Positions 34,789 to 42,398 of a DNA stretch of 64,000 nucleotides are shown here, piece after piece; the first letter of the stretch is position 1; each line of letters begins with the position of its first letter. The stretch is from Leucobacter komagatae. GTDB lineage: Bacteria; Actinomycetota; Actinomycetes; Actinomycetales; Microbacteriaceae. Location: assembly GCF_000834055.1 (NCBI RefSeq), contig NZ_JXSQ01000009.1, positions 50,372 to 114,371 on the forward strand, in the 5' to 3' direction. The notes beneath the pieces are model-generated. The model saw only the letters and a list, made by a program, of their open reading frames with translations. It searched no databases and had not been told where the DNA came from. The position numbers and the translations under genes were made by a program.

Positions 34789-35649
34789 CTACTCCGCGGA
34801 TCGCGGCGCGAGCATGCCGTTGAGCTCGCCATAGGCGAAAGCCCCATCGAGGGAACCGTAGGTGCCCCCGGTAAGCAGCTCCTGCGTCGCCCGCTGCGCG
34901 ACGGCGTAGGCGGCCCGCACGACCTCCGAGCCGAGACTCACGCGTGCGACCCCGAGCTCCCGCAGCGCGCCGACGGTCGGCCTCCCAGGGCCGACAAGGA
35001 TATTTACGGGAGCCGCGATGCCGGCGACGAGTGCGGCGACCGTGGCCGGGCTGCTCGCGCCGGGCACAAAGATGCCGTCGGCGCCAGCCGCGAGATACGC
35101 TGCCGCGCGCTCAAGCGCGGCTTCCAGCCGCTCGCCCTCCTGGTTGCCGGCCTGCTTGCTGCCTGCTTGGGCACCAGGCTGACTGCTGGTCTGCCAGAAG
35201 ACGTCGGTTCGGGCGTTGATGAACAGCTCGCTGCCCGCGCGATCGGCTGCGGCGCGGGCCGCCGCGATACGCTCGGCGAAGATGTCCGGCGGAACCGTGC
35301 CGTCCTCGATATTCACGCCGACGGCACCGGCCTCGATGACGGAGGTGATGCTGCGGTCGATCCCGCCAGGTGCCTCGGCGAAGCCGCCCTCAATATCGGC
35401 GGTGACGGGAACGCTCACGGCGGCGGCGATGCTGGCGATCGCGGCGATGGCCCGGTCGCGGTCGAGCTTGTCGCCATCCTGGGATCCAAGCGACCAGGCG
35501 ATGCCGGCGCTCGTTGTTGCGACTGCCCTGGCACCTGCCCGCTCGGCGACGATCGCGCTCGCGACGTCCCACGCGTTGCTCAGCGCGAGCGGCTGCGCGG
35601 GATCGTGGAGTGAACGGAAATGAGCGGCTGTGCTGTTCGGTGCTTGCAT
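34789..35649 (-). CDS. Isocitrate lyase/PEP mutase-family protein, copy 1
   Basis: A 286-residue barrel enzyme of the ICL/PEPM superfamily. Substrate and metal sites are visible: NAWDVASAIVAE (near residue 24), TTSAGIAWSLGSQDGD, VTADIEGGFAEAPGG (near 83) and NIEDGTVPPD, FINARTDVFW. The ICL catalytic KRCGH loop is missing, and a Gln/Gly-rich stretch (SSQPGAQAGSKQAGNQ) sits where an active-site gating loop would be. The reaction is unknown; relatives include carboxy-PEP mutases and 2-methylisocitrate-type lyases. ATG 35649 lies behind a motif conserved in the paralogue at 36244-37065. Confidence 0.85.
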   Translation of the reverse strand: MQAPNSTAAHFRSLHDPAQPLALSNAWDVASAIVAERAGARAVATTSAGIAWSLGSQDGDKLDRDRAIAAIASIAAAVSVPVTADIEGGFAEAPGGIDRSITSVIEAGAVGVNIEDGTVPPDIFAERIAAARAAADRAGSELFINARTDVFWQTSSQPGAQAGSKQAGNQEGERLEAALERAAAYLAAGADGIFVPGASSPATVAALVAGIAAPVNILVGPGRPTVGALRELGVARVSLGSEVVRAAYAVAQRATQELLTGGTYGSLDGAFAYGELNGMLAPRSAE

Positions 35650-35651
35650 CC

Positions 35652-35667
35652 TGCTATTACATCAGTT
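35652..35667 (-). promoter_or_regulatory. Conserved upstream element of PEP-mutase-like gene 1
   Basis: Read on the minus strand it is AACTGATGTAATAGCA, ending 2 bases before the start ATG. The same element with one change (AACTGATGAAATAGCA) sits 2 bases before the paralogue's start (37068-37083). A further CCG-GTCCGAT block is shared about 40 bases upstream in both. It may include the -10 box or a common regulator site. Confidence 0.5.
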
Positions 35668-35780
35668 GGAGGAGGGCGCTCTCGCGAACATCGGACACGG
35701 TAGCGGATTTGGCACCGGCTGCTCAGCTCGCTCCGCCCCAACGCTCACGGAGCCCGGCGAACATGTTGGCGTGACCGAAG

Positions 35781-36224
35781 AGCGCCCGTAGTCACCGTTG
35801 TTGTGCTCGTATGCGGTGAGTGGATCGGCCTCGTGATCCTCAGCGGTCATGTAGGGCGGCGACGTCAGCACGAGGTCAACGGAGGCGTCGGGGATAGCTG
35901 GGGAAGCCGCGCGAACGAGGCGCAACAGCTCGCGGGCGTCACCCTCGATCACTGTCGCTGACGGGACGCGACGCTGCAGTTGCTCGACGCGCTCGGGCAG
36001 CAGTTCCATCCCGACCGCCCTGCGGCCGAGGGCAATAGCCCGTTCAACGGTCGTGCCGAAGCCCGAAAACGGGTCGAACACGAGATCGCCAGAGGCGCTG
36101 CACCGCTCAAGTACGTGATCCACGAGCGCGGCGACCATGTGGACGTCTTCCTCGGCCTCGCTCGGGCGCTCCGCCTCAAACGTCGCGTGCGTCGTGGCGA
36201 GCGTGGGATCGAGCGGAAACTGAA
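35781..36224 (-). pseudogene. Truncated copy of the DNA methyltransferase gene
   Basis: These 444 bases match 34186-34629 without indels and with about nine substitutions by eye (near 98% identity). They include both SAM motif I and TSPPY. The copy lacks the true start region and everything after NNGDYGR; past 35781 the frame runs into unrelated residues up to 35662. In-frame upstream codons follow directly behind the stop of the PEP-mutase-like gene 2. ATG 36138 could start a 158-residue product, but the lack of the C-terminal region makes activity unlikely. Confidence 0.85.
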
Positions 36225-36243
36225 TACGCGGGCAGTATCGCAG

Positions 36244-37065
36244 CTAGGCGCGGGGTTTCGGGGCGAGGAGCTCGTTGAGGGTGCCGTAGGCGAAGCCGCC
36301 AGCGAGCGCGTCATAGGTGCCGACTGTGAGGAGCTCCGTGGCGGCTCGCTGAACGACAGCGTATGCGGCCTGTGCAACGTCGGAGCCGAGGCTTACGCGC
36401 GCGACGCCGAGGTCCCTCAGCTCGTGCACGGGAAGGGCGCCTGCGCCAACCATGACGTTCACGGGGGCAGGAACGCCGTCGACGAGAGCGGCGATGGCGG
36501 TCGCGCTTCTCGCGCCGGGCACGAAAATGCCGTTTGCCCCGGCCGCGAGATAGCTGGCCGCACGGGTAAGCACCTCACCAGTCTGCTGCTCTTCGGTTCC
36601 CTCACCGCGGAGGAACACGTCAGTGCGCGCATTGATGAACAGGTTCACGCCCGCCCTGTCGGCTGCGTCGCGCGCCGCGGCGATCCGCTTCGCGAACTCC
36701 TCGGCGGCGAGGGATCCATCCTCGATGTTGACGCCGACAGCGCCAGCATCGAGGACCATCGCAATGCTCTGCGCGATGCCGCCTTCAGCCTCGGCGAACC
36801 CGCCCTCGATGTCGGCGGTCACCGGCACACGTACCGCTGCTGCGATGCGGGCAATCGCGGCGACGGCCTGATCACGGTCGAGGTGGTCCCCGTCTTGCGC
36901 CCCGAGGGACCAGGCAATGCCAGCGCTTGTCGTCGCGACGGCAGTGGCGCCGGCTTGTTCCGCGATGATCGCACTCGCAACATCCCAGGCGTTGCTCAGC
37001 GCGAGCGGGTGCTTGGGATCGTGCAGCGAGTGAAAGCGTTCGGCAAGAGAATTAATTGGTTGCAT
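36244..37065 (-). CDS. Isocitrate lyase/PEP mutase-family protein, copy 2
   Basis: A 273-residue paralogue of the gene at 34789-35649, roughly two-thirds identical by eye. Shared blocks include SNAWDVASAI, TTSAGIAWSLGAQDGD, VTADIEGGFAEAEGG, NIEDGSLAAE and FINARTDVFLRG. The loop after FINARTDV is shorter (EGTEEQQTGE) than in copy 1, the main structural difference. The C-terminus (LLAPKPRA) is followed directly, in frame, by methyltransferase-derived codons. ATG 37065 has the same upstream element as copy 1. Confidence 0.85.
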   Translation of the reverse strand: MQPINSLAERFHSLHDPKHPLALSNAWDVASAIIAEQAGATAVATTSAGIAWSLGAQDGDHLDRDQAVAAIARIAAAVRVPVTADIEGGFAEAEGGIAQSIAMVLDAGAVGVNIEDGSLAAEEFAKRIAAARDAADRAGVNLFINARTDVFLRGEGTEEQQTGEVLTRAASYLAAGANGIFVPGARSATAIAALVDGVPAPVNVMVGAGALPVHELRDLGVARVSLGSDVAQAAYAVVQRAATELLTVGTYDALAGGFAYGTLNELLAPKPRA

Positions 37066-37067
37066 GA

Positions 37068-37083
37068 TGCTATTTCATCAGTT
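37068..37083 (-). promoter_or_regulatory. Conserved upstream element of PEP-mutase-like gene 2
   Basis: AACTGATGAAATAGCA on the minus strand, 2 bases before the start codon; 15 of 16 bases equal the element before copy 1. Its retention while coding regions diverged suggests a function. Confidence 0.5.
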
Positions 37084-37197
37084 CTGCTGAGGCTTGTCCC
37101 GCGGAAATCGGACGCGGCGGTGAACGAGCTCGTCGCGGTGCTGCCAGTGCGCTCAAACTGGGTATCCCGCCAGTACAGCGATAGATATGCTGGCTGC

Positions 37198-37710
37198 ATG
37201 AGCAGGCCGCCCGTACGAGCAGCGCGCAGACCCCGCGCCGACTACGTGACCGGCCCCGTGACGAAGTCGCTGCGCTGGATCTCGCTCGGCGTGGCCCTCG
37301 CCATGAGCGTCGTGCTCCTCGCGAGCTACCCGAGCCTGCCGGAGACGATCCCGATCCACTTCAACGTTGCAGGGAAGGCTGACGGTTGGGGGCCGCGGAG
37401 CGCGATCCTCATGCTCGTCGGTGTCTTCACCGTCTTGGCGAGCGCCATCACATGGCTGTCGTTCCGGCCGCACGTCTTTAACTACCCGGTCGAGGTGACT
37501 GAGGAGAACGCTCAGGCTGTCTATCGCGAGGGTGAGCGCACGCTCGTTTGGGTATGCGCCGCGATGACGATGGCGTACGTTGGCATGGGATTGGGATCGC
37601 TCATCGACATCGACCCCGGGCTCGCGATCGCGGTCTCGATGGTTGGCATGCTCGCAGCGGCCGTCGTCGGGATCGTACGGTCAGTGCGAGCCGCGGGAGG
37701 TCGGCGGTAG
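37198..37710 (+). CDS. DUF1648-domain membrane protein
   Basis: A 170-residue membrane protein with about four hydrophobic helices. The first helix (ISLGVALAMSVVLLASY) leads into the DUF1648 signature LPETIPIHFNVAGKADGWGPRS (read as two parts around residues 52-72), followed by ILMLVGVFTVLASAITWL. Close relatives include the SdpI immunity proteins and their neighbours, but the function is unknown. ATG 37198 lies 6 bases after TATGCT (37186-37191). The stop codon is part of the next gene's -10 box. Confidence 0.85.
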   Translation: MSRPPVRAARRPRADYVTGPVTKSLRWISLGVALAMSVVLLASYPSLPETIPIHFNVAGKADGWGPRSAILMLVGVFTVLASAITWLSFRPHVFNYPVEVTEENAQAVYREGERTLVWVCAAMTMAYVGMGLGSLIDIDPGLAIAVSMVGMLAAAVVGIVRSVRAAGGRR

Positions 37711-37719
37711 GCTTCTCCG

Positions 37720-38208
37720 GTGAGATTTTCAAGCTTCGAGCGACTCCTCGCCCTGCGCCACACCGAGGCCGGAGGTGACGGCGGCACAGCCGCTGCTGTA
37801 GGCCCTACGGTGCCGGTCGAGGGTCCGTGGCCCGAAGAGGAGAGCAGCGGCTACGAATCCGGCACGGTGCGCATCGACGGTGAACTCTGGCGGATCCGCA
37901 CCGCCCGCGTGACCCCAACCAAACCCGGCGCGTTCGTCGCGGTCTGGGAACGGGGCGAAGACGGGGCAACGCGACCGTTCGCGTCCGACGACCGCGCCGA
38001 GGGCCTCCTCGTGCTCGTCGACGAGGGGGAGCGCTTCGGGGTGTTCCGCTTCAGTCGAACCATGCTTGCAGAGCTCGGCATCACCCGCTCGAACGCCGCT
38101 GGCGGCAAGCGCGGCTTCCGCGTCTATCCCGCATGGAGCACCGGCCTCAACGCTCAGGCGACCCGCACGCAGCGGCTTCAGGCGCCCGCGTTCGAGCGGC
38201 TCGCGTAG
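37720..38208 (+). CDS. MepB-family protein
   Basis: A 162-residue cytosolic protein. The MepB family blocks are clear: IRTARVTPTKPGAFVAVWERG (read around residue 60), LVLVDEGERFGVFRFSRTML (near 95), and GGKRGFRVYPAW and ATRTQRLQAPAFERL at the end. MepB is next to the MepA pump in staphylococci and its role is unclear. GTG 37720 lies 6 bases after TAGGCT (37708-37713), which contains the stop of the preceding gene, so it probably has its own leaderless transcript. Confidence 0.82.
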   Translation: MRFSSFERLLALRHTEAGGDGGTAAAVGPTVPVEGPWPEEESSGYESGTVRIDGELWRIRTARVTPTKPGAFVAVWERGEDGATRPFASDDRAEGLLVLVDEGERFGVFRFSRTMLAELGITRSNAAGGKRGFRVYPAWSTGLNAQATRTQRLQAPAFERLA

Positions 38209-38398
38209 CGGCCACGGATCTCGGACGGGAAGCCGCAGAAGACCTGGGATCTGCACAAGGTAGGTCGAATCGGGAAGCTGCTGTCCTCGCTATTGCAGAA
38301 ATGAGAGATACGGGCCGAGCGCAGCGCCGTGAGGGCAGCGCGGGTCGCTGCGCACTCTGGCGCGCGGGCAGCCTGGGCGCCTGCGTGTGGATCGGGGC
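38209..38398. other. Intergenic region without recognisable features
   Basis: About 190 bases between the convergent MepB-like and acetyltransferase genes. No good hairpin, repeat or small frame with a ribosome site was recognised. Confidence 0.3.
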
Positions 38399-38884
38399 TC
38401 AGTCGTCAGCGATGAGGCGTTTGCCGTGCACGAGCACGTCGTTGGTCTCGTAGCCGAGGCCGGAGTAGAAGCCGACGGCGGCGGCGTTGTCCGAACGCAC
38501 CATGAGCTGCGCCTTCGGACACCCCATGGCCTCGAGCCTACGTTCGGCCTCGGCGACGAGTGCGCGACCCAGCCCGATCCCGCGGTGCTCTGGCGCCGTT
38601 GCGAGGTAGTACATCCAGCCGCGGTGCCCGTCGTAGCCTGCCATGACGCTGCCGACGATCTCACCAGGCTCCCGACCACTGACCGTGCCCGCCTGTGCTC
38701 CTGGCGCGGTCGGCCCGACCTCAGCTACGAGGAACAGCTCCGGCTGCACGCTGAGCTTCCTCGCGATGTCCGCGCGCGGATCATTCCATGGGCGAGTGAG
38801 CCCGCAGACCTCCCACAGCGCGATCGTGCTGTCGGTGTCGGCCGCACAGAACTCGCGGATTGACGCTGCTCCCTCAGTGTTCAT
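38399..38884 (-). CDS. GNAT acetyltransferase, YpeA type
   Basis: A 161-residue acetyltransferase resembling E. coli YpeA: LWEVCGLTRPWNDPRADIARKL (residues 23-44 region) is the YpeA N-terminal signature. The acetyl-CoA motif is APEHRGIGLGRALVAEAERRL and the C-terminus includes RSDNAAAVGFYSGLGYE. Substrates are unknown. ATG 38884 lies 6 bases after TAGCTT (complement of 38891-38896), a leaderless layout. Confidence 0.9.
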   Translation of the reverse strand: MNTEGAASIREFCAADTDSTIALWEVCGLTRPWNDPRADIARKLSVQPELFLVAEVGPTAPGAQAGTVSGREPGEIVGSVMAGYDGHRGWMYYLATAPEHRGIGLGRALVAEAERRLEAMGCPKAQLMVRSDNAAAVGFYSGLGYETNDVLVHGKRLIADD

Positions 38885-38931
38885 CCCAACAAGCTATCTC
38901 ATGCTTTCGGCGTCGGAAGCTGCTGCCGCGG

Positions 38932-39489
38932 CTATTCCGCGGTTCTTGCGGGCCGGTCCATGGCGAATGCCAGATGCGGCATGTCGACCCCGCGGTAGTG
39001 CTTCACGAAGCGCCCGCGCACGGTCATGCCGAGGCGTATCGCGACGTTCATCGACGCGAGGTTCGTGTCGCGCACCTGAGCGTATACGCGTTCCGCGCCG
39101 AGGTTCTCGAACGCATACTCGACGCACGCGGCCGCTGCCTCCGTCGCGTAGCCCTGCCCCCAGTGTGCTCGGTTGAAGAGGTAGCCGACCTCGACTACGT
39201 CCTCTCCCATGACCCGCTGCACGGTGAGGCCACACTGCCCGACCATCCTCCCGGCGGAGGCGGAACCGGTGCCTGCGCTGCCCGGTTCACGGAGCGTGAC
39301 GGCCCAGAGCCCGAAGCCGTCGGTTGCGTAGCGGGAGCGCATCCGCTTGAACCATGCGGCCACCATCGCGTCGTCAAACGGTCCCTCGTAGGCCGTCATT
39401 GTCGTCGCGTCTTGCAGGATCGCGGCGAGCTCTGGCACGTCCTGCTCGGTCATTTCGCGGAGCGCAAGGCGGGAGGTGGTGAGGATCAC
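38932..39489 (-). CDS. GNAT acetyltransferase (RimJ/RimL type)
   Basis: A 185-residue acetyltransferase. N-terminus TTSRLALREMTEQDVPEL, a central VGYLFNRAHWGQGYATEAAAA acetyl-CoA block (near residue 95), and VRDTNLASMNVAIRLGM (near 140) are typical RimJ/RimL. GTG 39489 is the best start; much longer frames upstream are shadow sequence in the next gene. It lies just behind the HAD-hydrolase gene on the same strand, with 52 bases between. Confidence 0.88.
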   Translation of the reverse strand: MILTTSRLALREMTEQDVPELAAILQDATTMTAYEGPFDDAMVAAWFKRMRSRYATDGFGLWAVTLREPGSAGTGSASAGRMVGQCGLTVQRVMGEDVVEVGYLFNRAHWGQGYATEAAAACVEYAFENLGAERVYAQVRDTNLASMNVAIRLGMTVRGRFVKHYRGVDMPHLAFAMDRPARTAE

Positions 39490-39541
39490 GGCTTCATTGT
39501 CGCAGGCGCTGATCGCGGACGCACCCCTTGAGAGGGCGAAG

Positions 39542-40234
39542 CTACGCGCGGATGAGCGCAGGCAGGTCGGTGAGCGATACCGGCTGTCTTTCAGCCGCTG
39601 ACGCCCCAACATAGAAGGCGCGCATGCCGAGTGCCCGCGGACCTTCGACGTCTGCCGACCAGTTGTCGCCGACGAACGCAGCGCTGCCCGCGGCAATGCC
39701 GTCGTGCGCGAGCACCGCGCGGAAGATTTCGGGGTGCGGCTTGCGCCAGCCGAGTGCGATGGAGGTGAAGACTTCGCTGAAGTGCCCGGCGATGCCGAAC
39801 CGCTGGAGCATGCGCGGGACGAGTGCCGCATCGTGCGTGTTGCTCACGACGGCGAGCGTGTGGTCTCGGCCGAGGTCAACCAGGCAGTCGACTGCTCCAT
39901 CCGCGAGACGGATCCCAGCCGTCCAGACATCCAGGTACTCGGCGACGAGCCGCTCGAGCGCCTCCGATGTCGGCGGCAACGTCGTGCACCGGCCGCCGAG
40001 CAGCTCGGCGTAGCGCGCAGCAATATCGAGCATCGAGCATTCGCGGCCCGACTCCGCTGCCGCTCCGTCGACCTCGGTCCAGGCGCGCTGCCACGCTGCA
40101 CTTGCTTCGCTTGGCGTTACAGCGCAGCCGTGACGTTCGGCGAAGTCGAAGGGGGCGTTTCCGGCTGACGGTAGAACGGACGGGTCGTAGTCGACGAGGG
40201 TGCCGAAGAAATCGAAGTAGACGTGCGTGGTCAT
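39542..40234 (-). CDS. HAD-IA family hydrolase
   Basis: A 230-residue phosphatase-like hydrolase of the haloacid dehalogenase superfamily. The nucleophile motif is YFDFFGTLVDYDP near the N-terminus (DxxGT form DFFGT). Motif II is VVSNTHD (near 122), motif III Lys is in GWRKPHPEIFRAV (near 158), and motif IV VGDNWSADVEGPRALGM (near 182) holds the Mg2+ aspartates. Physiological substrate unknown. ATG 40234 fits the family start. It follows the alpha/beta hydrolase by 53 bases and may be co-transcribed. Confidence 0.9.
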   Translation of the reverse strand: MTTHVYFDFFGTLVDYDPSVLPSAGNAPFDFAERHGCAVTPSEASAAWQRAWTEVDGAAAESGRECSMLDIAARYAELLGGRCTTLPPTSEALERLVAEYLDVWTAGIRLADGAVDCLVDLGRDHTLAVVSNTHDAALVPRMLQRFGIAGHFSEVFTSIALGWRKPHPEIFRAVLAHDGIAAGSAAFVGDNWSADVEGPRALGMRAFYVGASAAERQPVSLTDLPALIRA

Positions 40235-40287
40235 GGGGTGCGCCGGGGCGTGCTCCTGTTCGATGCGTTGAATGGCCGGTTGGGTGG

Positions 40288-41040
40288 CTATTTCGCGTGG
40301 CTCGGACCAGAAGCGCGCAGGAGTGCGCGGATCTCGTCGGCGATGAGGCTGGGCATCGTGAACGGCGCATCGTGTGCGGCGTGCTCCGCGACGATGAGTG
40401 TGCTCTGGGGGAGCGCCGCATGAGTGAGCCGCGCGGATTCGTGCATGAGTTTGCGCTCGCGCTGACCGACAACCACCGTCGTCGGTCGTGCGTAGTCGGA
40501 GAACGCCCGCGGCAGCTCGAATGCGAGGTTCTCTCCGACGCTTGCGAGCAGCGTTGTTACGCTCAGCGCCTGGCTGTCTCGAACGTACTCCGCGAGATAG
40601 GAGCTGGGGACGCCTAACTGTTTGGCCTGCAACTTCGCGAACCACTCAAGCCGTGCGAGCGGGGCCGTGCGTTTGAGTAACGCGAGGGTGGCAGCCCTGG
40701 CGGGCGCTGGCCGGGTCTCTGCGCTGACGATGAGCACGGCGCGCACGAGCTCTGGGTACTCGCTCGCGAGCTTGATTGCGAGCTGGCCGCCGAGGGAGAA
40801 ACCGACAACCACGGCGCCGCGGTGTGCCTGATCGCGAATGAGCTGAGCGATCCGAGCGACCGTTTCTGCGTGTGAGACGTAGTCGATCGATCCGCTCGTG
40901 CCGTGACCGGGAAGGTCGGGGACGATGCTTCGCACCTCGCCTGTGAGCTGGGCGAGCACCGGGCGCCACATCCAGCCGGACACGCCGCCGCCGTGGAGCA
41001 AGAGCACATCCGATCCGGTTCCCGAAATCATCGTGTTCAT
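40288..41040 (-). CDS. Alpha/beta-fold hydrolase
   Basis: A 250-residue hydrolase. LLLHGGGVSGWMWRPVL (oxyanion loop, near residue 15), the nucleophile elbow VVGFSLGGQLAIKLA (Ser near 85; consensus GFSLGG), and the C-terminal catalytic His in AEHAAHDAPFTMPS are visible. A loop with many arginines covers the active site between 110 and 160. ATG 41040 follows TATGCT (complement of 41049-41054) by 8 bases. Likely first gene of a unit with the HAD hydrolase and the acetyltransferase. Confidence 0.88.
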   Translation of the reverse strand: MNTMISGTGSDVLLLHGGGVSGWMWRPVLAQLTGEVRSIVPDLPGHGTSGSIDYVSHAETVARIAQLIRDQAHRGAVVVGFSLGGQLAIKLASEYPELVRAVLIVSAETRPAPARAATLALLKRTAPLARLEWFAKLQAKQLGVPSSYLAEYVRDSQALSVTTLLASVGENLAFELPRAFSDYARPTTVVVGQRERKLMHESARLTHAALPQSTLIVAEHAAHDAPFTMPSLIADEIRALLRASGPSHAK

Positions 41041-41246
41041 ACTGCCGAAGCATAACAGCGGCCGAGGGGAGAGGCAGCGGCGCGCGCTTGCGGGCCCACG
41101 TGGCGAGCGCAATCGCATACTCGGGCGGGCCTTCCTGCGCAAGAAATCAACCCGCGTTGTGCCGAACATGACGTTGCGTAACGCCGCGTTTCCGAGTGTT
41201 TCGCGGCAGCGTGCGGCCGGACGGACGCGTGCGTAACGTTTCCGCC

Positions 41247-41804
41247 ATGACTACTCTCACCGAAGCAACCATCGTCCCCGAGATCACCGCAGACGAGCGT
41301 GCCGAGCGGCTCGACGCCGCCGGCGCAGCCTGGATCGCGCGGATCGACGCGAACCGTGACTCATCAAAGCTCACCTACCGTGCCGACGGTGTCGGGGTGG
41401 GAAGCGTTGCGACGCAGGTGCGCGCGGGCAAGCACGAATTCGTTATCGACGAGCCAGCACCGCTCGCAGGCGACGACGTCGCCGCGAGCCCGGTCGAGTA
41501 CGCGCTCGGTGCGCTGGTCGGCTGCCAGGTGGTCGTCTACCGGCTCTACGCCCGAGCCCTGGGGATCCAGGTCGACGACGTCCGTGTGACCGCGGAGGGT
41601 GACCTTGACGCGGCGCGCCTCCTCGGCAAGGACGAAACGGTGCGGCCGGGCTTCAGCGCGATCCGCCTCAACGTTGAACTCACCGGCCCGGAGAGCCAGG
41701 AACGCTACGAGCAGTTGCGCGACGCTGTCGACATCAACTGCCCCGTCTACGACCTCTTCGCGAACCCGACCCCGGTCTCCGTCACGGTGACCAAGGGAGC
41801 GTAG
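41247..41804 (+). CDS. OsmC/Ohr-family protein
   Basis: A 185-residue peroxiredoxin-like protein. The two conserved cysteines that reduce organic hydroperoxides are in VGCQVVVYRLYA (near residue 92) and INCPVYDLFANPTPV (near 170). The N-terminal 45 residues are predicted helical and are longer than in Ohr. This form is usually annotated OsmC family, with hydroperoxide or thiol-adduct detoxification. ATG 41247 lies 7 bases after TAACGT (41234-41239), again leaderless; the upstream ORF frame has no support. Confidence 0.88.
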   Translation: MTTLTEATIVPEITADERAERLDAAGAAWIARIDANRDSSKLTYRADGVGVGSVATQVRAGKHEFVIDEPAPLAGDDVAASPVEYALGALVGCQVVVYRLYARALGIQVDDVRVTAEGDLDAARLLGKDETVRPGFSAIRLNVELTGPESQERYEQLRDAVDINCPVYDLFANPTPVSVTVTKGA

Positions 41805-41840
41805 CCGCCGCACCCAGCGCGCACCCCGTAGCATTGGTGC

Positions 41841-42227
41841 ATGGGCTATTCACGTGTGATTTGGGGCATGACTGCCGCGCTTTGGTTGGTCATTGCCGTG
41901 CTGTGGTGCGTGTGGTTCGGTTGGGGCGCCGCTGCCGTTGCAATCGTGTTCGCCATTCTGCCTGATGTCGCACTCATAGGAGCCTTCGCTGCGCCTGGCA
42001 AGCTCAGGCCCGAGCGCGTGTCCTTCTACAACACGATGCACAGTGTGCCGATCGCTGTTGGGGTACTCGCCATTGGCGTCGCAGTGTTCCTGCTGACGGG
42101 CGGGATCAATGGCGGAATCTGGGCGGTGGGCCTCGCCGGCCTCGCATGGTTCGTGCATATCGCGGCGGATCGTGCCTTCGGGTTCGGGCTGCGAGCGGCC
42201 GACGGGAGCATTATCCCCGTCGTGTAG
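41841..42227 (+). CDS. DUF4260-family membrane protein
   Basis: A 128-residue membrane protein with four hydrophobic helices. The family feature is the C-terminal HIAADRAFGFGLRAADGS. Function unknown. ATG 41841 lies 6 bases after TAGCAT (41829-41834); 36 bases separate it from osmC, so it may have its own promoter. Confidence 0.85.
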   Translation: MGYSRVIWGMTAALWLVIAVLWCVWFGWGAAAVAIVFAILPDVALIGAFAAPGKLRPERVSFYNTMHSVPIAVGVLAIGVAVFLLTGGINGGIWAVGLAGLAWFVHIAADRAFGFGLRAADGSIIPVV

Positions 42228-42315
42228 TAGCCGCGCTCGCAGCGGCTGCTGCAGTGGTTTGGGGTGAGGCGACATCGCGCCACGCCCGGGAAGATCATCC
42301 CGTGGGTGGAGACGT

Positions 42316-42333
42316 GTCGTACCTGGGTACGAC
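42316..42333 (+). promoter_or_regulatory. Palindromic operator candidate upstream of the RND permease
   Basis: GTCGTACCTGGGTACGAC is an 18-base palindrome (8-2-8), centred about 75 bases before the RND permease start. TetR- or MarR-type regulators bind such sites near efflux genes; none is encoded next door. Confidence 0.4.
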
Positions 42334-42398
42334 GCGCGGCAGGGGGCCAGGACGCCAAGCTTGATGGGTAAGAGCGTCCGCTCTGCCCGAAAGGCGTT

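Noticed and set aside
36138..36138. Functional second methyltransferase starting at ATG 36138
   Set aside because: The copy lacks about 90 residues of the C-terminal region and its normal start; treated as a pseudogene.
35980..37197. Upstream part of a 576-residue plus-strand frame through the PEPM region
   Set aside because: Antisense to PEPM copy 2 and the methyltransferase fragment; the real gene begins at 37198 with its own -10 box.
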